The notes: generated by a model not told the origin, from the sequence alone. A DNA stretch of 64,000 bases from Candidatus Synechococcus calcipolaris G9 (GCF_029582805.1 NZ_JAKKUT010000002.1:892001-956000), one strand, 5' to 3'. Counted from the stretch's first letter, positions 18,293-28,218 are shown. Program-made: numbers and translations.

Positions 18293-19074
18293 CCAGTATC
18301 CATTCCCCCTCCTATCCTACCGTGGTGAATCCTGGCTCCCCCATTGCCGATCGACCAACGGTTTTGGCCGAGTTTGTGGTGGGGGTTGATAATGTCATTT
18401 TTTCAGTGGATACCCTGGAAAATCGCCTGCTGGTCTTACTCGTGAACCGTAGACAAGACCCCTTTGCTGGCTACTGGAGTTTACCGGGAACTCTGGTGCG
18501 CCAGGGGGAGTCCCTAGAGGCAGCGGCCTATCGGACATTGTCCGAAAAAATTCGGGTTAAAAACCTCTACCTGGAGCAACTCTATACCTTTGGTGGCCCG
18601 GATCGGGATCCCCGCGAATCTAGCACTGCCTACGGTACTCGGTATTTGTCCGTCAGTTACTTTGCCCTTGTGCGCTATGAAGATGCGGAACTGATTTGCC
18701 CGCCTGAATCTGGAACCACCCCCCAGCGAATTCGTTGGTTTTCGATGGAGCAAATTCCCGATTTGGCCTTTGATCATCGGCGAATTGTTCAGTACGGCCA
18801 ACGGCGATTATGCAGTAAATTAGAATACAGTCCGGTGGCCTTTGAGGTTCTGCCCGACACCTTTACTCTCAACGATTTATATCAACTCTATAGTACGGTT
18901 TTAGGGGAGAATTTTTCCGACTATTCTAATTTTCGGGCACGACTCCTAAAACTAGGAATTTTACAAGATACCGGCGAGAAAATCACCCGCGGGGCAGGCC
19001 GTCCCGCTAGTTTGTACCGCTTTGACCCGGATGCGTTTGCTCCCCTGAAAGATAAACCCCTCCTTTTTGTTTAA
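18289..19074 (+). CDS. nrtR: NrtR-type Nudix/winged-helix regulator of NAD metabolism
   Basis: A 261-residue protein with an N-terminal Nudix-like domain (about 22-165) and a C-terminal winged helix (about 175-250, with FTLNDLYQLYSTVL and a GAGRPASLYRF wing). This is the NrtR architecture, a repressor that responds to ADP-ribose-type ligands. The Nudix box (about 67-90) is degenerate: the catalytic R-E-x-x-E-E reads R-T-L-S-E-K and the final G is R, so it probably binds rather than hydrolyses. The start at 18,289 overlaps the nadD stop as ATGA; a longer frame from 18,127 would lie deep inside nadD. Position in the operon suggests autoregulation. Confidence 0.85.
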   Translation: MTSIHSPSYPTVVNPGSPIADRPTVLAEFVVGVDNVIFSVDTLENRLLVLLVNRRQDPFAGYWSLPGTLVRQGESLEAAAYRTLSEKIRVKNLYLEQLYTFGGPDRDPRESSTAYGTRYLSVSYFALVRYEDAELICPPESGTTPQRIRWFSMEQIPDLAFDHRRIVQYGQRRLCSKLEYSPVAFEVLPDTFTLNDLYQLYSTVLGENFSDYSNFRARLLKLGILQDTGEKITRGAGRPASLYRFDPDAFAPLKDKPLLFV

Positions 19075-19122
19075 GGCTCAGTTTTTTATTGATCCTCTCT
19101 TGAATTCTCCAAAGGTTTGAGA

Positions 19123-20022
19123 ATGCAACTAAGCCCACTCGAAGATCTCAAAAATGATGTGATTCCCTACGCCTATTACCGTCACGATGAGGGGGATAGA
19201 AGTGGGTTTTTCCATACCTATGATGGTTTGCAGCTAGACCCGGCAATCGATCAACCCCGCAAAGTCCATATCTTTTTGCCCCGGGACTACGAAACTAGCG
19301 ATCGCCCCTATCCGGTGATCTATATGAATGATGGTCAAACGGCATTTTGGCCCGAGGGTCTCAGTGCCTACTCCTGGGATGTCCGCCAAACCCTAGCAGA
19401 CCTCTATCAACTGGCCAGGATATCGCCGGTGATTATTGTGGCAGTCCATCCCCTCAATCGCGCCCACGAATACCTGCACGTCAAGGAATATTCAACACCG
19501 CTACGGAAAGAAGGGGGGGGATTACCCATCTACAGTGATTACATGGTCAGGTTAAAGAAATTTGTGGATGATCATTACCGTACCCTCAGGGATCGGCGTT
19601 GGACAACGGTTGTTGGTTCCTCCCATGGCGGTTTAGCGGCCTTTTACACTGGGGCTACCCATGGCCACTATTTTGGAAATTTAGCAGCCCTCTCCCCCTC
19701 ATTTTGGGTGGGAGGCGTGTTTAATCTACGGGATACTCCCTTAATGAGTGCCGTGCATCACTATCTTTTACCCACGAATCAAGATCGTCCCCGTATTTGG
19801 ATTGATTGGGGATTAAAGCGTTTCGGCGGTTTTCATAACTCCTTAATTGAACAGCAGGCGGCGAAATGGGGGAAGGAAATGGTGCGACTCCTGGAAATGG
19901 ATTATATGTATCGCAAAAACAAAGATCTATTTGTCTACAAAGATAAAATTGGCGGCCACGATGAACGATCCTGGGCCTATCGTTTTCGCCTAGTGCTGCA
20001 AACCTTTTATGGCCTCACCTAA
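19123..20022 (+). CDS. Esterase-like alpha/beta hydrolase
   Basis: A putative esterase of the esterase D/enterochelin esterase type, about 299 residues. The core reads PVIYMNDGQTAFW, a nucleophile elbow VVGSSHGGLAAFY (Ser in GSSHG), and a late HDERSWAYR that could give the catalytic His. No signal peptide is visible, so it is probably cytoplasmic. It lies between nrtR and nadE in an NAD operon; a link to NAD metabolism is possible but unproven. The ATG at 19,123 was preferred over an upstream TTG. Confidence 0.8.
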   Translation: MQLSPLEDLKNDVIPYAYYRHDEGDRSGFFHTYDGLQLDPAIDQPRKVHIFLPRDYETSDRPYPVIYMNDGQTAFWPEGLSAYSWDVRQTLADLYQLARISPVIIVAVHPLNRAHEYLHVKEYSTPLRKEGGGLPIYSDYMVRLKKFVDDHYRTLRDRRWTTVVGSSHGGLAAFYTGATHGHYFGNLAALSPSFWVGGVFNLRDTPLMSAVHHYLLPTNQDRPRIWIDWGLKRFGGFHNSLIEQQAAKWGKEMVRLLEMDYMYRKNKDLFVYKDKIGGHDERSWAYRFRLVLQTFYGLT

Positions 20023-20050
20023 TGGCTATCCCCCAACATCTCTGGCTGCC

Positions 20051-21796
20051 ATGAACATTGCGATCGCCCAGATTAATCCGATCATTGGTGATTTGGTTGG
20101 TAACAGCCAGAAAATTCTAGAGGTCGCTCAGGGAGTTGTAGAGCCGAATCGCTCCCCCGCCGTGGATCTACTGATCACCTCTGAGCTTGCCCTCTGTGGC
20201 TATCCCCCCAAGGATTTACTCATGGATCCCCATTTTATTGAGGCCATGGATCGGCAACTGGAAGAGCTAACCCTAAATCTACCGCCATCCCTCACCCTGT
20301 TGCTGGGAACTGTTCGTAAAAATAAACTTGCCCAGGACACTGGCGGAAAAACCCTCCTAAATGGGGCCGTGTTAATTCAGGATCAAGCCATTATTCAAAC
20401 CTTTGCCAAACGATTACTGCCCACCTACGATGTCTTTGATGAAGATCGTTATTTTGAACCGGGGCATACCGCTAATCATTTTGAATTAGACCTCCAGGGT
20501 AAATCGATCAAAATCGGTGTCACCATCTGTGAAGATCTTTGGAATGATGAGCAGTTTTGGGGACAGCGACGCTATCAGATCAATCCGGTGGCTGAGTTGG
20601 TGCAGGAACAGGTGGATTTGATTGTCAACCTTTCGGCCTCTCCCTATAGTCTGGGCAAACCCAAGCTCCGGCAACAGCTTTTAGCCCATACGGTACAGCG
20701 ATATGGCTGCCCGATCATCTATGTCAATCAGGTGGGGGGAAATGACGATCTCATTTTTGATGGCCATAGTTTAGCGGTGAATCGCCCTGGGGAAATCGTT
20801 GCCCAAGCTGCGGGTTTCCAGGAGGATATTCTAGTCGTGCCTTGGCAGCAGGGGGACTTGCAACCAAGCCGTAAGACCCCCCTGGCCCAGAGTGAACAGG
20901 AAGAAATGTGGCGGGCGTTGGTATTGGGGGTGCAGGACTACGCCCAAAAATGTGGTTTTCGGCAGGCGGTGATCGGTCTCAGTGGTGGTATTGATTCAGC
21001 CCTTGTGGCCGCGATCGCCACGGCGGCCCTGGGGCCCGAAAATGTCCTCGGTATTCTGATGCCCTCCCCCCATAGCTCCGATCACTCCATTACCGATGCC
21101 CTGGCCCTGGCCAAAAATCTGGGGATACAAACCCATACCCTGGCCATTGCGGATTTAATGAAGGGCTACGATCGCACCCTGGAGACCCTCTTTTTGGGAA
21201 CCACCCCAGGGGTAGCCGAAGAAAATATCCAGGCCCGGATTCGCGGTACCCTCCTGATGGCGATCGCCAATAAATTTGGCCATTTGTTAATCTCTACGGG
21301 TAATAAATCCGAATTAGCCGTGGGCTACTGCACCCTCTACGGGGATATGAGTGGCGGGTTGGCAGCGATCGCCGATGTTCCCAAAACCAAAGTGTATGCC
21401 CTCTGCCACTGGTTAAATGCCCAAGCAAAGCATAATCCCTTAAATTTAGCTGCCTTTAATTTAAGCCAAGGGCCCGCGAATATTATTCCAGAACACATCT
21501 TGACCAAACCCCCCAGTGCGGAACTCAAGCCTGGCCAAACCGATCAAGACTCCCTGCCGGACTACGATAGTTTGGATGATATTCTCGAGCAAATGATTGA
21601 TCACCACCAGGCCGATGCCGCCATTGTCAGCCGAGGCCATGACCCCGCCCTCGTGGAACGGATTCGCTCCCTGGTACACCGGGCGGAATTTAAGCGTCAG
21701 CAAGCGGCCCCAGGCTTAAAAATTACGGAGCGGGCCTTTGGTTCGGGGTGGCGAATGCCCATTGCTGCCAAAATCAGGATTCAACATCAAAATTAA
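20051..21796 (+). CDS. nadE: Glutamine-dependent NAD+ synthetase
   Basis: The last step of NAD synthesis: amidation of deamido-NAD using glutamine. The 581-residue protein has an N-terminal nitrilase-like glutaminase domain (SELALCGYPPKDL, VTICEDLWND with the catalytic Cys, NLSASPY) and a C-terminal synthetase domain with the pyrophosphate loop GLSGGIDSAL and STGNKSELAVGY. The start at ATG 20,051 (MNIAIAQINP) fits the family; the upstream frame overlaps the esterase gene. Confidence 0.96.
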   Translation: MNIAIAQINPIIGDLVGNSQKILEVAQGVVEPNRSPAVDLLITSELALCGYPPKDLLMDPHFIEAMDRQLEELTLNLPPSLTLLLGTVRKNKLAQDTGGKTLLNGAVLIQDQAIIQTFAKRLLPTYDVFDEDRYFEPGHTANHFELDLQGKSIKIGVTICEDLWNDEQFWGQRRYQINPVAELVQEQVDLIVNLSASPYSLGKPKLRQQLLAHTVQRYGCPIIYVNQVGGNDDLIFDGHSLAVNRPGEIVAQAAGFQEDILVVPWQQGDLQPSRKTPLAQSEQEEMWRALVLGVQDYAQKCGFRQAVIGLSGGIDSALVAAIATAALGPENVLGILMPSPHSSDHSITDALALAKNLGIQTHTLAIADLMKGYDRTLETLFLGTTPGVAEENIQARIRGTLLMAIANKFGHLLISTGNKSELAVGYCTLYGDMSGGLAAIADVPKTKVYALCHWLNAQAKHNPLNLAAFNLSQGPANIIPEHILTKPPSAELKPGQTDQDSLPDYDSLDDILEQMIDHHQADAAIVSRGHDPALVERIRSLVHRAEFKRQQAAPGLKITERAFGSGWRMPIAAKIRIQHQN

Positions 21797-21854
21797 CGGC
21801 TCAAGCTACAATAGCCCTAATTGATGCCCTATAGCTCCTTCACTTCATAAGCTA

Positions 21855-23177
21855 ATGATCGAAATCGACTATCATCAACGACGCAAACAGTTACTTGAAA
21901 AAATTGGTTCTGGGGTTGCCGTCTTTGCCAGTGCCCCCATGGCGGTCATGCACAATGATGTAGAGTATAACTTCCGTCAAGATAGTGATTTTTATTATTT
22001 AACGGGCTTTAATGAACCCAGGGGCGTGGCAATTTTCGCCCCGAACCATCCCGAACATCAGTTTATTTTATTTGTCCAGCCCAAGGATCTTGCAAAGGAA
22101 ATTTGGACTGGGGCGAGGGTGGGGGTAGCCGCCGCCCAAGAGCAGTACGGCGCGGATCAGGCCTATGCCATTGGTGACTTAGACGAGCATTTAGCCAGCT
22201 ACCTAAAAACGGGGGATAAAATTTACTATCATTTTGGCCGCGATCGCCGCCTCAATGAACAGATTCTTGGCCATTACCAGCGATTATTAACCACCTATGC
22301 CAAGCGGGGAACGGGGCCCCTAGGGATTGCGGATCCGGGCCCCCTCTTGGCCCCCATGCGCCAGATTAAAACCGAAGCGGAGTTAGACCTGATCCGCCGG
22401 GCGATCGCCATTAGTGCCGAAGCCCATAACCTGGCTCGGGAAATGGCCCAACCGGGGTGTTACGAGTACGAAATTCAGGCCGAGATGGAGCATTTATTTC
22501 GCCTGCGCGGTGGCGATGGCCCGGCCTACCCCTCAATTGTTGCCTCCGGCCCCAATGCCTGTGTGCTGCACTATACCGAGAATTCTCGCCAAATGGAGGC
22601 TGGGGATCTATTGCTCATTGATGCCGGCTGTGCCTACCGCTACTACAACGCCGATATTACCCGCACCTTTGGGGTGGGGCGGCCCCTAAGTGAGGAGCAG
22701 CGCGTCCTTTACGAATTAGTATTGGCGGCCCAAAAGGCGGCCATTGACCAGGTTCAGCCCGGAAATACCTACGACCAAATCCATGACGCTGCGGTGCAGG
22801 TAATTGTGGAGGGACTGGTAGACCTTGGTTTACTGGCGGGAGATATTGACACCTTGATCAATGAAGGGAAGGACGAACAAAAACAAAAATATCGTACCTT
22901 CTTCATGCATGGCACGGGTCACTGGTTAGGCCTAGATGTCCATGACGTGGGCATCTATAAACACAATAAAGACACCTGGATCAGCCTACAACCGGGCCAT
23001 TTACTCACCGTTGAACCGGGAATTTATATCCATCCTGAAGCTGAACCTGCGGAGGGCCAACCCGCCATTGGCGATCGCTGGCGGGGGATTGGCATTCGCA
23101 TTGAAGATGATGTGTTAGTTACGGCAGCAGGCCCTAGCGTCTTAACTAGCGATGTGCCCAAAGAACTCATGTCCTAG
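21855..23177 (+). CDS. pepP: Xaa-Pro aminopeptidase
   Basis: A metal-dependent aminopeptidase removing N-terminal residues before proline. The 440-residue protein shows YLTGFNEPRGVAIFAP in the N-terminal domain and the pita-bread metal ligands DAGCAYRYYNADITRTFGVG, HGTGHWLGLDVHD, TVEPGIYI and RIEDDVLVT. Length is typical. Its stop overlaps the convergent diguanylate cyclase gene by 4 bases. Confidence 0.95.
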   Translation: MIEIDYHQRRKQLLEKIGSGVAVFASAPMAVMHNDVEYNFRQDSDFYYLTGFNEPRGVAIFAPNHPEHQFILFVQPKDLAKEIWTGARVGVAAAQEQYGADQAYAIGDLDEHLASYLKTGDKIYYHFGRDRRLNEQILGHYQRLLTTYAKRGTGPLGIADPGPLLAPMRQIKTEAELDLIRRAIAISAEAHNLAREMAQPGCYEYEIQAEMEHLFRLRGGDGPAYPSIVASGPNACVLHYTENSRQMEAGDLLLIDAGCAYRYYNADITRTFGVGRPLSEEQRVLYELVLAAQKAAIDQVQPGNTYDQIHDAAVQVIVEGLVDLGLLAGDIDTLINEGKDEQKQKYRTFFMHGTGHWLGLDVHDVGIYKHNKDTWISLQPGHLLTVEPGIYIHPEAEPAEGQPAIGDRWRGIGIRIEDDVLVTAAGPSVLTSDVPKELMS

Positions 23178-24349
23178 GACGGAACCGTGGGGACTTTGAC
23201 AATAGGGTGTACCACCACTTGATTGCGGCCCCGCCGCTTCGCTTCATAGAGGGCTTGATCCGCTGCATTGAATAATAACAGGGGGGAATCCTGGCTTTCG
23301 GGGTACATGGCAGCAACGCCAAAGCTCATGGTGAGGCAAGAATGGATGGGAGATCGCCCATGGACAATACAGCGTTGATAGATAGCTTGACGCAAACTCT
23401 CGGCAATTAACTGGGCCCCACTGGCATCGGTATTGGGTAGCACTAATACAAATTCTTCTCCCCCATAGCGGGCGGCCATATCCCGGGGGCGGCGAATGGA
23501 TTGACGCAGGGTTTCCGCGACCTGTTTTAAGCAATCATCTCCGGCCTTATGACCATACTCATCGTTATAAAGCTTAAAAAAGTCTACATCCGCCAAGACT
23601 AGGGCTAGGGGGTAGCGATCGCGGATTGCACTGAGCCATTCCTGATGGAAAAAGAAATCAAAATGCCGCCGATTGGCCAACTCCGTTAATTGATCCGTAA
23701 TCGACAGCCGCATCAGTTCTCGGTTAGCCCGTTCTAATTCAGCGGTGCGGGCGGCAATAATTTCCGACTGCTGGGCCACCACCCGCTCGAGTTCTTCATT
23801 GGCCTTAGCCAGTTCTTCGTTAAGTTGCCGCAGGCGATAATTTTGTTCATCAATCTTGCGATCCTGTAAGTAGCTATGCACCGCATCTAGAACCGTAAGT
23901 TTTAAATCCTCAGGGTTCCAGGGTTTAGAAATATAGCGATAGAGTTTAGATAGCTTCAGGGCATTACTGACGGCTTCTAGGTTAGCCTGGCCCGTGAGCA
24001 TGATTTTGAGGGTTCCCGGCGACATCTCATGGACGCGGCCGAGGAGTTCATCTCCCTTTAGATCCGGCATAATATAGTCGGACAGCACTAGGGCAATTTC
24101 ACAGTCTTCTTGCTTGAGTTCCGCCATGAGGGAAAGGGCATCTTCGGCCCCTTCAGCGGTTTCAATAATACATTCATCGCCTAGGGCCCGCCGCAGTTCA
24201 ATCCGCAAACTTTCTAAAACCGCTGGCTCGTCATCAACACAGATCACAACAGGCTTATTGTGAAGGGGTTTTCGCTCTTCGTCCAAGATATTATCCACTA
24301 GAATAAAGACTATGGATAGGATGCATTTTCTAGGGTCATTGTGACCCAT
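23174..24349 (-). CDS. Response regulator diguanylate cyclase (REC-GGDEF)
   Basis: A two-domain c-di-GMP synthase. The receiver domain begins around KPVVICVDDEPAVL and holds the phosphoacceptor Asp in VLSDYIMPD and the KPWNPE lysine. A coiled coil (EQNYRLRQLNEELAKANEELERV) links it to a GGDEF domain with ARYGGEEFVLVLPNT. The start is uncertain: ATG 24,349, a TTG at 24,373 and a GTG at 24,295 are all possible, none with a good ribosome site. Its sensor kinase is not in the window. Confidence 0.92.
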   Translation of the reverse strand: MGHNDPRKCILSIVFILVDNILDEERKPLHNKPVVICVDDEPAVLESLRIELRRALGDECIIETAEGAEDALSLMAELKQEDCEIALVLSDYIMPDLKGDELLGRVHEMSPGTLKIMLTGQANLEAVSNALKLSKLYRYISKPWNPEDLKLTVLDAVHSYLQDRKIDEQNYRLRQLNEELAKANEELERVVAQQSEIIAARTAELERANRELMRLSITDQLTELANRRHFDFFFHQEWLSAIRDRYPLALVLADVDFFKLYNDEYGHKAGDDCLKQVAETLRQSIRRPRDMAARYGGEEFVLVLPNTDASGAQLIAESLRQAIYQRCIVHGRSPIHSCLTMSFGVAAMYPESQDSPLLLFNAADQALYEAKRRGRNQVVVHPIVKVPTVPS

Positions 24350-24424
24350 AAAATATAAGGATAGCTGATCCAATGAACTTTATTTATTTTTTAGAATAAT
24401 TTAACTGCGATTTTTGATAACTCC

Positions 24425-26206
24425 ATGGCTCTAGCTGGCCCCGTCCCTAGTAATCTAAATAGTCTCTGGTCTTCGATTCTCTTTGAAACCCTATTTCGCC
24501 TAGGTCTCAGGCAGGTGGTTGTTTGTCCCGGTTCCCGATCCGGGCCCTTGGCCGTGGCGGTCGCCGAGCATCCACACCTAGAAGCGATTCCTATTCTTGA
24601 CGAGCGATCTGCGGCATTTTTTGCCCTAGGCTTGGCCCGTCAGTCCCATACACCCGTGGCCCTGATCTGCACATCGGGAACCGCCGCCGCTAATTTCTAT
24701 CCAGCGGTCATTGAAGCCAGTGTGAGCCATGTTCCCCTGTTGATTTTGACTGGCGATCGCCCTCCAGAATTGCGCTTTTGTCATGCTGGCCAAGCCATTG
24801 ATCAGACCCAATTGTATGGGGGGTATAGCCGGTGTTTTCGGGAATTGGCTCTACCGGAGTTAAATCAGTGTGGGTATCTGCGGCAAACCATCCAACAGCT
24901 TTGGCATCGGTGTCTATCCCCGGATCCCGGTCCCGTACAGATTAATATTCCCCTGCGGGATCCCCTGGCTCCCCTGCCGGATCCTGAATTTCAGGCAACG
25001 TTCCAGGAATGGGTCGCCGCCAAGTCTTGGGGGGAAACCTTCTATCAGCATCTCGCTCCCCACCCTAGGGTCAGCCCCAGTTCATTTCTCTTTCCCTGGC
25101 GAGATTGGCAGGCCCATGGTCGAGGGGTGATTATTGCCGGCCCGGCCCAACCTCCGGTTCCCTTAGACTATTGCCGGGCGATCGCCCAATTAAGTGCAGC
25201 TTTGGGCTGGCCCGTATTGGCGGATGTTCTATCCCCCTGTCGTCACCACCAAGATGTCATTCCCACGGTCATCAGCGGTTACGATCTTCTCCTACGAGAT
25301 AGTTCCTGGGCAGATAGGTTGGCCCCTACCGCCGTGATTCAATTGGGAGAACTCCCCACCAGTAAACCCCTACGGGCTTGGTTATCAGAGTTTCAACCCC
25401 AACGTTGGATCATTGACCCCTATGGCGATAATTATGACCCCCTCCATGGCCCCAGTATTCCCCTGCAAACTGGGGTTGAGGCCCTATTGCGATTAGACTC
25501 GGTGACTTTGGAGGATCAACCAGCAGGCTGGTCAGATTACCTAGAGGATTGGCTACGGGGCGATCGCCAGGTTCAGGAACAGCTAGATCACCTCTTTGCG
25601 GAAACAGATTGGCTTTGGGAACCCAAAATAGCCTGGACTCTGGCAAAAATGTTACCCCCCCAAACCCCCCTCTTTATTGCCAGTAGTATGCCGGTGCGGG
25701 ATGCAGAAACGGTCTGGCCCGCCAATGATCACCATATTCAGCCCTGGTTTAATCGCGGAGCCAATGGGATTGATGGTACCCTCTCCACCGCCCTAGGGAT
25801 TGCCCACCGCCACACTGCCGCCGTTCTGCTGACCGGGGATCTGGCCTGCCTGCACGATACCAATGGGTTTTTAATTGCACCCCAATTCCAGGGATCCCTA
25901 ACGATTGTATTAGTGAATAATCACGGGGGTGGGATTTTTGGCATGTTACCCATTGCCCAGTTTGATCCACCCTTTGAAACCTACTTTGCCACCCCCCAAT
26001 CCGTTTCCTTTGCCACATTAGCCGCCGCCTATGGCATCCATTATCAATCCCTTCACACTTGGCCAGATTTGGAAAAAGCCCTAGAAATCCATGAACTCAA
26101 CCGCCCAGGTATTCGTCTATTAGAACTCACCTGCGATCGCCAACGGGATGCCCACAATCGGAAAACCCGGTTGTATCCTTTACTTAGCAACTCCTTCCAT
26201 TCGTAA
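24425..26206 (+). CDS. menD: 2-succinyl-5-enolpyruvyl-6-hydroxy-3-cyclohexene-1-carboxylate synthase
   Basis: A thiamine-diphosphate enzyme of menaquinone/phylloquinone synthesis; in cyanobacteria the product serves photosystem I. The 593-residue protein has the N-terminal CPGSRSGPLAVAVAEHP, DERSAAFFALGLARQS and CTSGTAAANFYPAVIEA, and the ThDP region TGDLACLHDTNGFL with NNHGGGIFGMLPIAQ. It is divergent from the diguanylate cyclase gene. Confidence 0.96.
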   Translation: MALAGPVPSNLNSLWSSILFETLFRLGLRQVVVCPGSRSGPLAVAVAEHPHLEAIPILDERSAAFFALGLARQSHTPVALICTSGTAAANFYPAVIEASVSHVPLLILTGDRPPELRFCHAGQAIDQTQLYGGYSRCFRELALPELNQCGYLRQTIQQLWHRCLSPDPGPVQINIPLRDPLAPLPDPEFQATFQEWVAAKSWGETFYQHLAPHPRVSPSSFLFPWRDWQAHGRGVIIAGPAQPPVPLDYCRAIAQLSAALGWPVLADVLSPCRHHQDVIPTVISGYDLLLRDSSWADRLAPTAVIQLGELPTSKPLRAWLSEFQPQRWIIDPYGDNYDPLHGPSIPLQTGVEALLRLDSVTLEDQPAGWSDYLEDWLRGDRQVQEQLDHLFAETDWLWEPKIAWTLAKMLPPQTPLFIASSMPVRDAETVWPANDHHIQPWFNRGANGIDGTLSTALGIAHRHTAAVLLTGDLACLHDTNGFLIAPQFQGSLTIVLVNNHGGGIFGMLPIAQFDPPFETYFATPQSVSFATLAAAYGIHYQSLHTWPDLEKALEIHELNRPGIRLLELTCDRQRDAHNRKTRLYPLLSNSFHS

Positions 26207-26228
26207 ATTTAGTAATAAGGCCTTGCCG

Positions 26229-27110
26229 ATGACGTTTATGTTTACCTACCAACCCTCAAATAGCTCACGATGGATGCCCCTTGGGATGGTGATCACCGTG
26301 CCGATGGTGATGGCTACCCTACCCGTTGCCGCCCTAGAGGTTGTGGTTCGCCCCGATCGCGCCTCCCTGGGGGATACCCTATCCATTGAAGTGCAAACCA
26401 CGGAAACAGAGCCGCCCCAAGTGGAAGTAGCCGGTAAAATTGTGCCGGTCTTTCCCCTAGGAAACAATCGCTGGCGATCGCTGGTTCCCACCACCCCCCT
26501 GCAAACCCCCGGCCGCCGTTCCCTCATTGTTCGTTCCGGTGCAGATACCCGCAATATGCTGGTTTGGGTAGGAAATCGTCAGTTTTCAGTACAGCGCATT
26601 TGGCTTCCCCCCGGCAAAGATTCCAGCGGTACAGATTTTGAATTTGATCGGGTGGATGAATTTAAGGCCCTCGTCACCCCCGAAAAACTGTGGCAAGGCC
26701 CCTTTCGTCGCCCCCATGCTGGCCCCGTCACCACTCCCTACGGTGTGCGTCGCTACTACAATGGTGTCTTTGCGGAAAATTACTTCCATCGCGGTATTGA
26801 CTATGCGGGTGGCACTGGCTCCCCTGTCCTAGCCGCCGCCCGCGGTCGCGTTGCCCTTGTGGGTCGAGAATCCCAAGGTTTTTTAATCCATGGCAATACG
26901 GTGGGAATTGATCACGGCCAGGGGGTAATTACTATTTATCTACACTTGCACAATATTCGCGTCCAGGAAGGCGATATGGTCACAGCCGGGCAGGTGATTG
27001 GTACCGTTGGCAATACAGGCGCGTCCACAGGGCCCCATCTCCACTGGGGATTGTACGTCAACGGCGAATCTGTGGATCCCCGCTCCTGGTTAGGCCAGGG
27101 ATGGGAATAA
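26229..27110 (+). CDS. Exported M23 (LytM-like) peptidoglycan peptidase
   Basis: A 293-residue protein with an N-terminal hydrophobic segment (MPLGMVITVPMVMATLPVAA) for export, a beta-rich middle part and a C-terminal M23 domain. The zinc ligands are in HRGIDYAGGTG and TGPHLHWGLYVNG. It probably trims cell-wall cross-links in the periplasm. The start at ATG 26,229 was chosen because the longer frame runs 60 bases into menD. Confidence 0.88.
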   Translation: MTFMFTYQPSNSSRWMPLGMVITVPMVMATLPVAALEVVVRPDRASLGDTLSIEVQTTETEPPQVEVAGKIVPVFPLGNNRWRSLVPTTPLQTPGRRSLIVRSGADTRNMLVWVGNRQFSVQRIWLPPGKDSSGTDFEFDRVDEFKALVTPEKLWQGPFRRPHAGPVTTPYGVRRYYNGVFAENYFHRGIDYAGGTGSPVLAAARGRVALVGRESQGFLIHGNTVGIDHGQGVITIYLHLHNIRVQEGDMVTAGQVIGTVGNTGASTGPHLHWGLYVNGESVDPRSWLGQGWE

Positions 27111-27175
27111 TCTGAATATTTAATGCAGAAAGATTAAAAAAGAGCCAGCATTTTGCGCTATGCTAGGTCTGCTAC

Positions 27176-27256
27176 GCGGATGTGGCGGAATTGGTATACG
27201 CGCACGTTTGAGGGGCGTGTGGCTTTGCCTTGCGAGTTCGAGTCTCGCCATCCGCA
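27176..27256 (+). tRNA. tRNA-Leu (GAG)
   Basis: The acceptor stem GCGGATG pairs with CATCCGC and is followed by discriminator A. There is a long variable arm, as in all leucine tRNAs. The anticodon stem CACGT/GCGTG encloses the loop TTGAGGG, giving anticodon GAG. The T-loop GTTCGAGTC is intact. CCA is not encoded. Confidence 0.95.
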
Positions 27257-27293
27257 TAACTATTCACTATTCCCAGGACATCAACCCCAATCC

Positions 27294-27650
27294 CTACAGG
27301 GGTGATTCCGACGAGCTATCTGGCCCAGAGGGTTTTGGCCCATAGGTCTCCAGTAGAGCCAGCACTGCTTCAATGTCATCGGGGGTAATGATCATTTTGA
27401 TAGGATGGCCGTCATCAATGAAAATCCCTTCTTCCTTCTTGGGGCGATTCGGATCCAAGTGAAACCAGTGGGGGATCAGACCCATTCCCCACAGTCGCCA
27501 TTTCCCTTCAAAACCTAGCTCTAGTTTTTCATAGCTTTGAATAGATGAGTAGGGCACTGACTTATCGCCAAAGGGAAAGTAATACCAGCGAATGGTCAGA
27601 CCCTGGCGATCGCAACTAATATACGTGTCTTCGTAAAGAATCTCATCCAT
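27294..27650 (-). CDS. Hypothetical PH-like protein
   Basis: A 118-residue soluble protein with an alternating beta-strand pattern (EDTYISCDRQGLTIRWYYFPFG, PYSSIQSYEKLEL) and a final helix after ITPDDIEAVLALLE. This resembles bacterial PH-like domains, for example proteins with a PH-type barrel and a predicted C-terminal helix. No function is known to me. ATG start; it stands alone. Confidence 0.6.
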   Translation of the reverse strand: MDEILYEDTYISCDRQGLTIRWYYFPFGDKSVPYSSIQSYEKLELGFEGKWRLWGMGLIPHWFHLDPNRPKKEEGIFIDDGHPIKMIITPDDIEAVLALLETYGPKPSGPDSSSESPL

Positions 27651-27759
27651 GGTTATTCTTCAGCCTCCAAAAAGGGAGTATGACCGCTATCATGCCCTGT
27701 TCCCTTCCTTTAGGCAAGGGAGTAGACGGACGAGTAAATAGTTTAAATAATGCCGAGAA

Positions 27760-28197
27760 TTAGGCGAGATTGGGGGGCAAGGTCAGAGCCTGGATAATTT
27801 TCTGTTGCAACTGGGCACGGGAGACCTCCGAACTATTTTCCGTCGCCCCATCCTCCAGGATTAAAAGGCTATCCACTGGCTCCATGGCCAAAAGTTGAAA
27901 GAGTAAATCAATAATCGGAATCGGACAGGCCCCTAACCCTCCCCCTCCATGGCTCAGGGCCATGGCCTCACTGCCGTAGGCATAGATCACAGACTTTGTT
28001 TGACCGGGATGGCGACGGTGTTCCAGGGTGACAACTTGCCACTGTTGGTTTGGGGTTTGTAATACGTAATAAATTAACTGGGGAAACATCTGGGCCTGGG
28101 CTACTAGAATTGGTGCGATCGTCCGTATTGCCTGGGGAGTTTGACCATCCTGGGGGGCATCGGCAATCAAACGGTTGGCTTGTTCCTGTAAATTCAC
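27760..28197 (-). CDS. Hypothetical cyanobacterial protein
   Basis: A soluble protein of about 145 residues that I do not recognise by name. It has an alpha/beta pattern (QQWQVVTLEHRRHPGQTKSVIYAYGS) followed by a glycine-rich linker and helices. The GTG start at 28,197 was chosen because AGAGGA precedes it by a normal distance; a TTG lies 7 codons upstream. No membrane segment. Confidence 0.6.
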   Translation of the reverse strand: MNLQEQANRLIADAPQDGQTPQAIRTIAPILVAQAQMFPQLIYYVLQTPNQQWQVVTLEHRRHPGQTKSVIYAYGSEAMALSHGGGGLGACPIPIIDLLFQLLAMEPVDSLLILEDGATENSSEVSRAQLQQKIIQALTLPPNLA

Positions 28198-28218
28198 AGG
28201 GGATCCTCTTGAGTGCAA

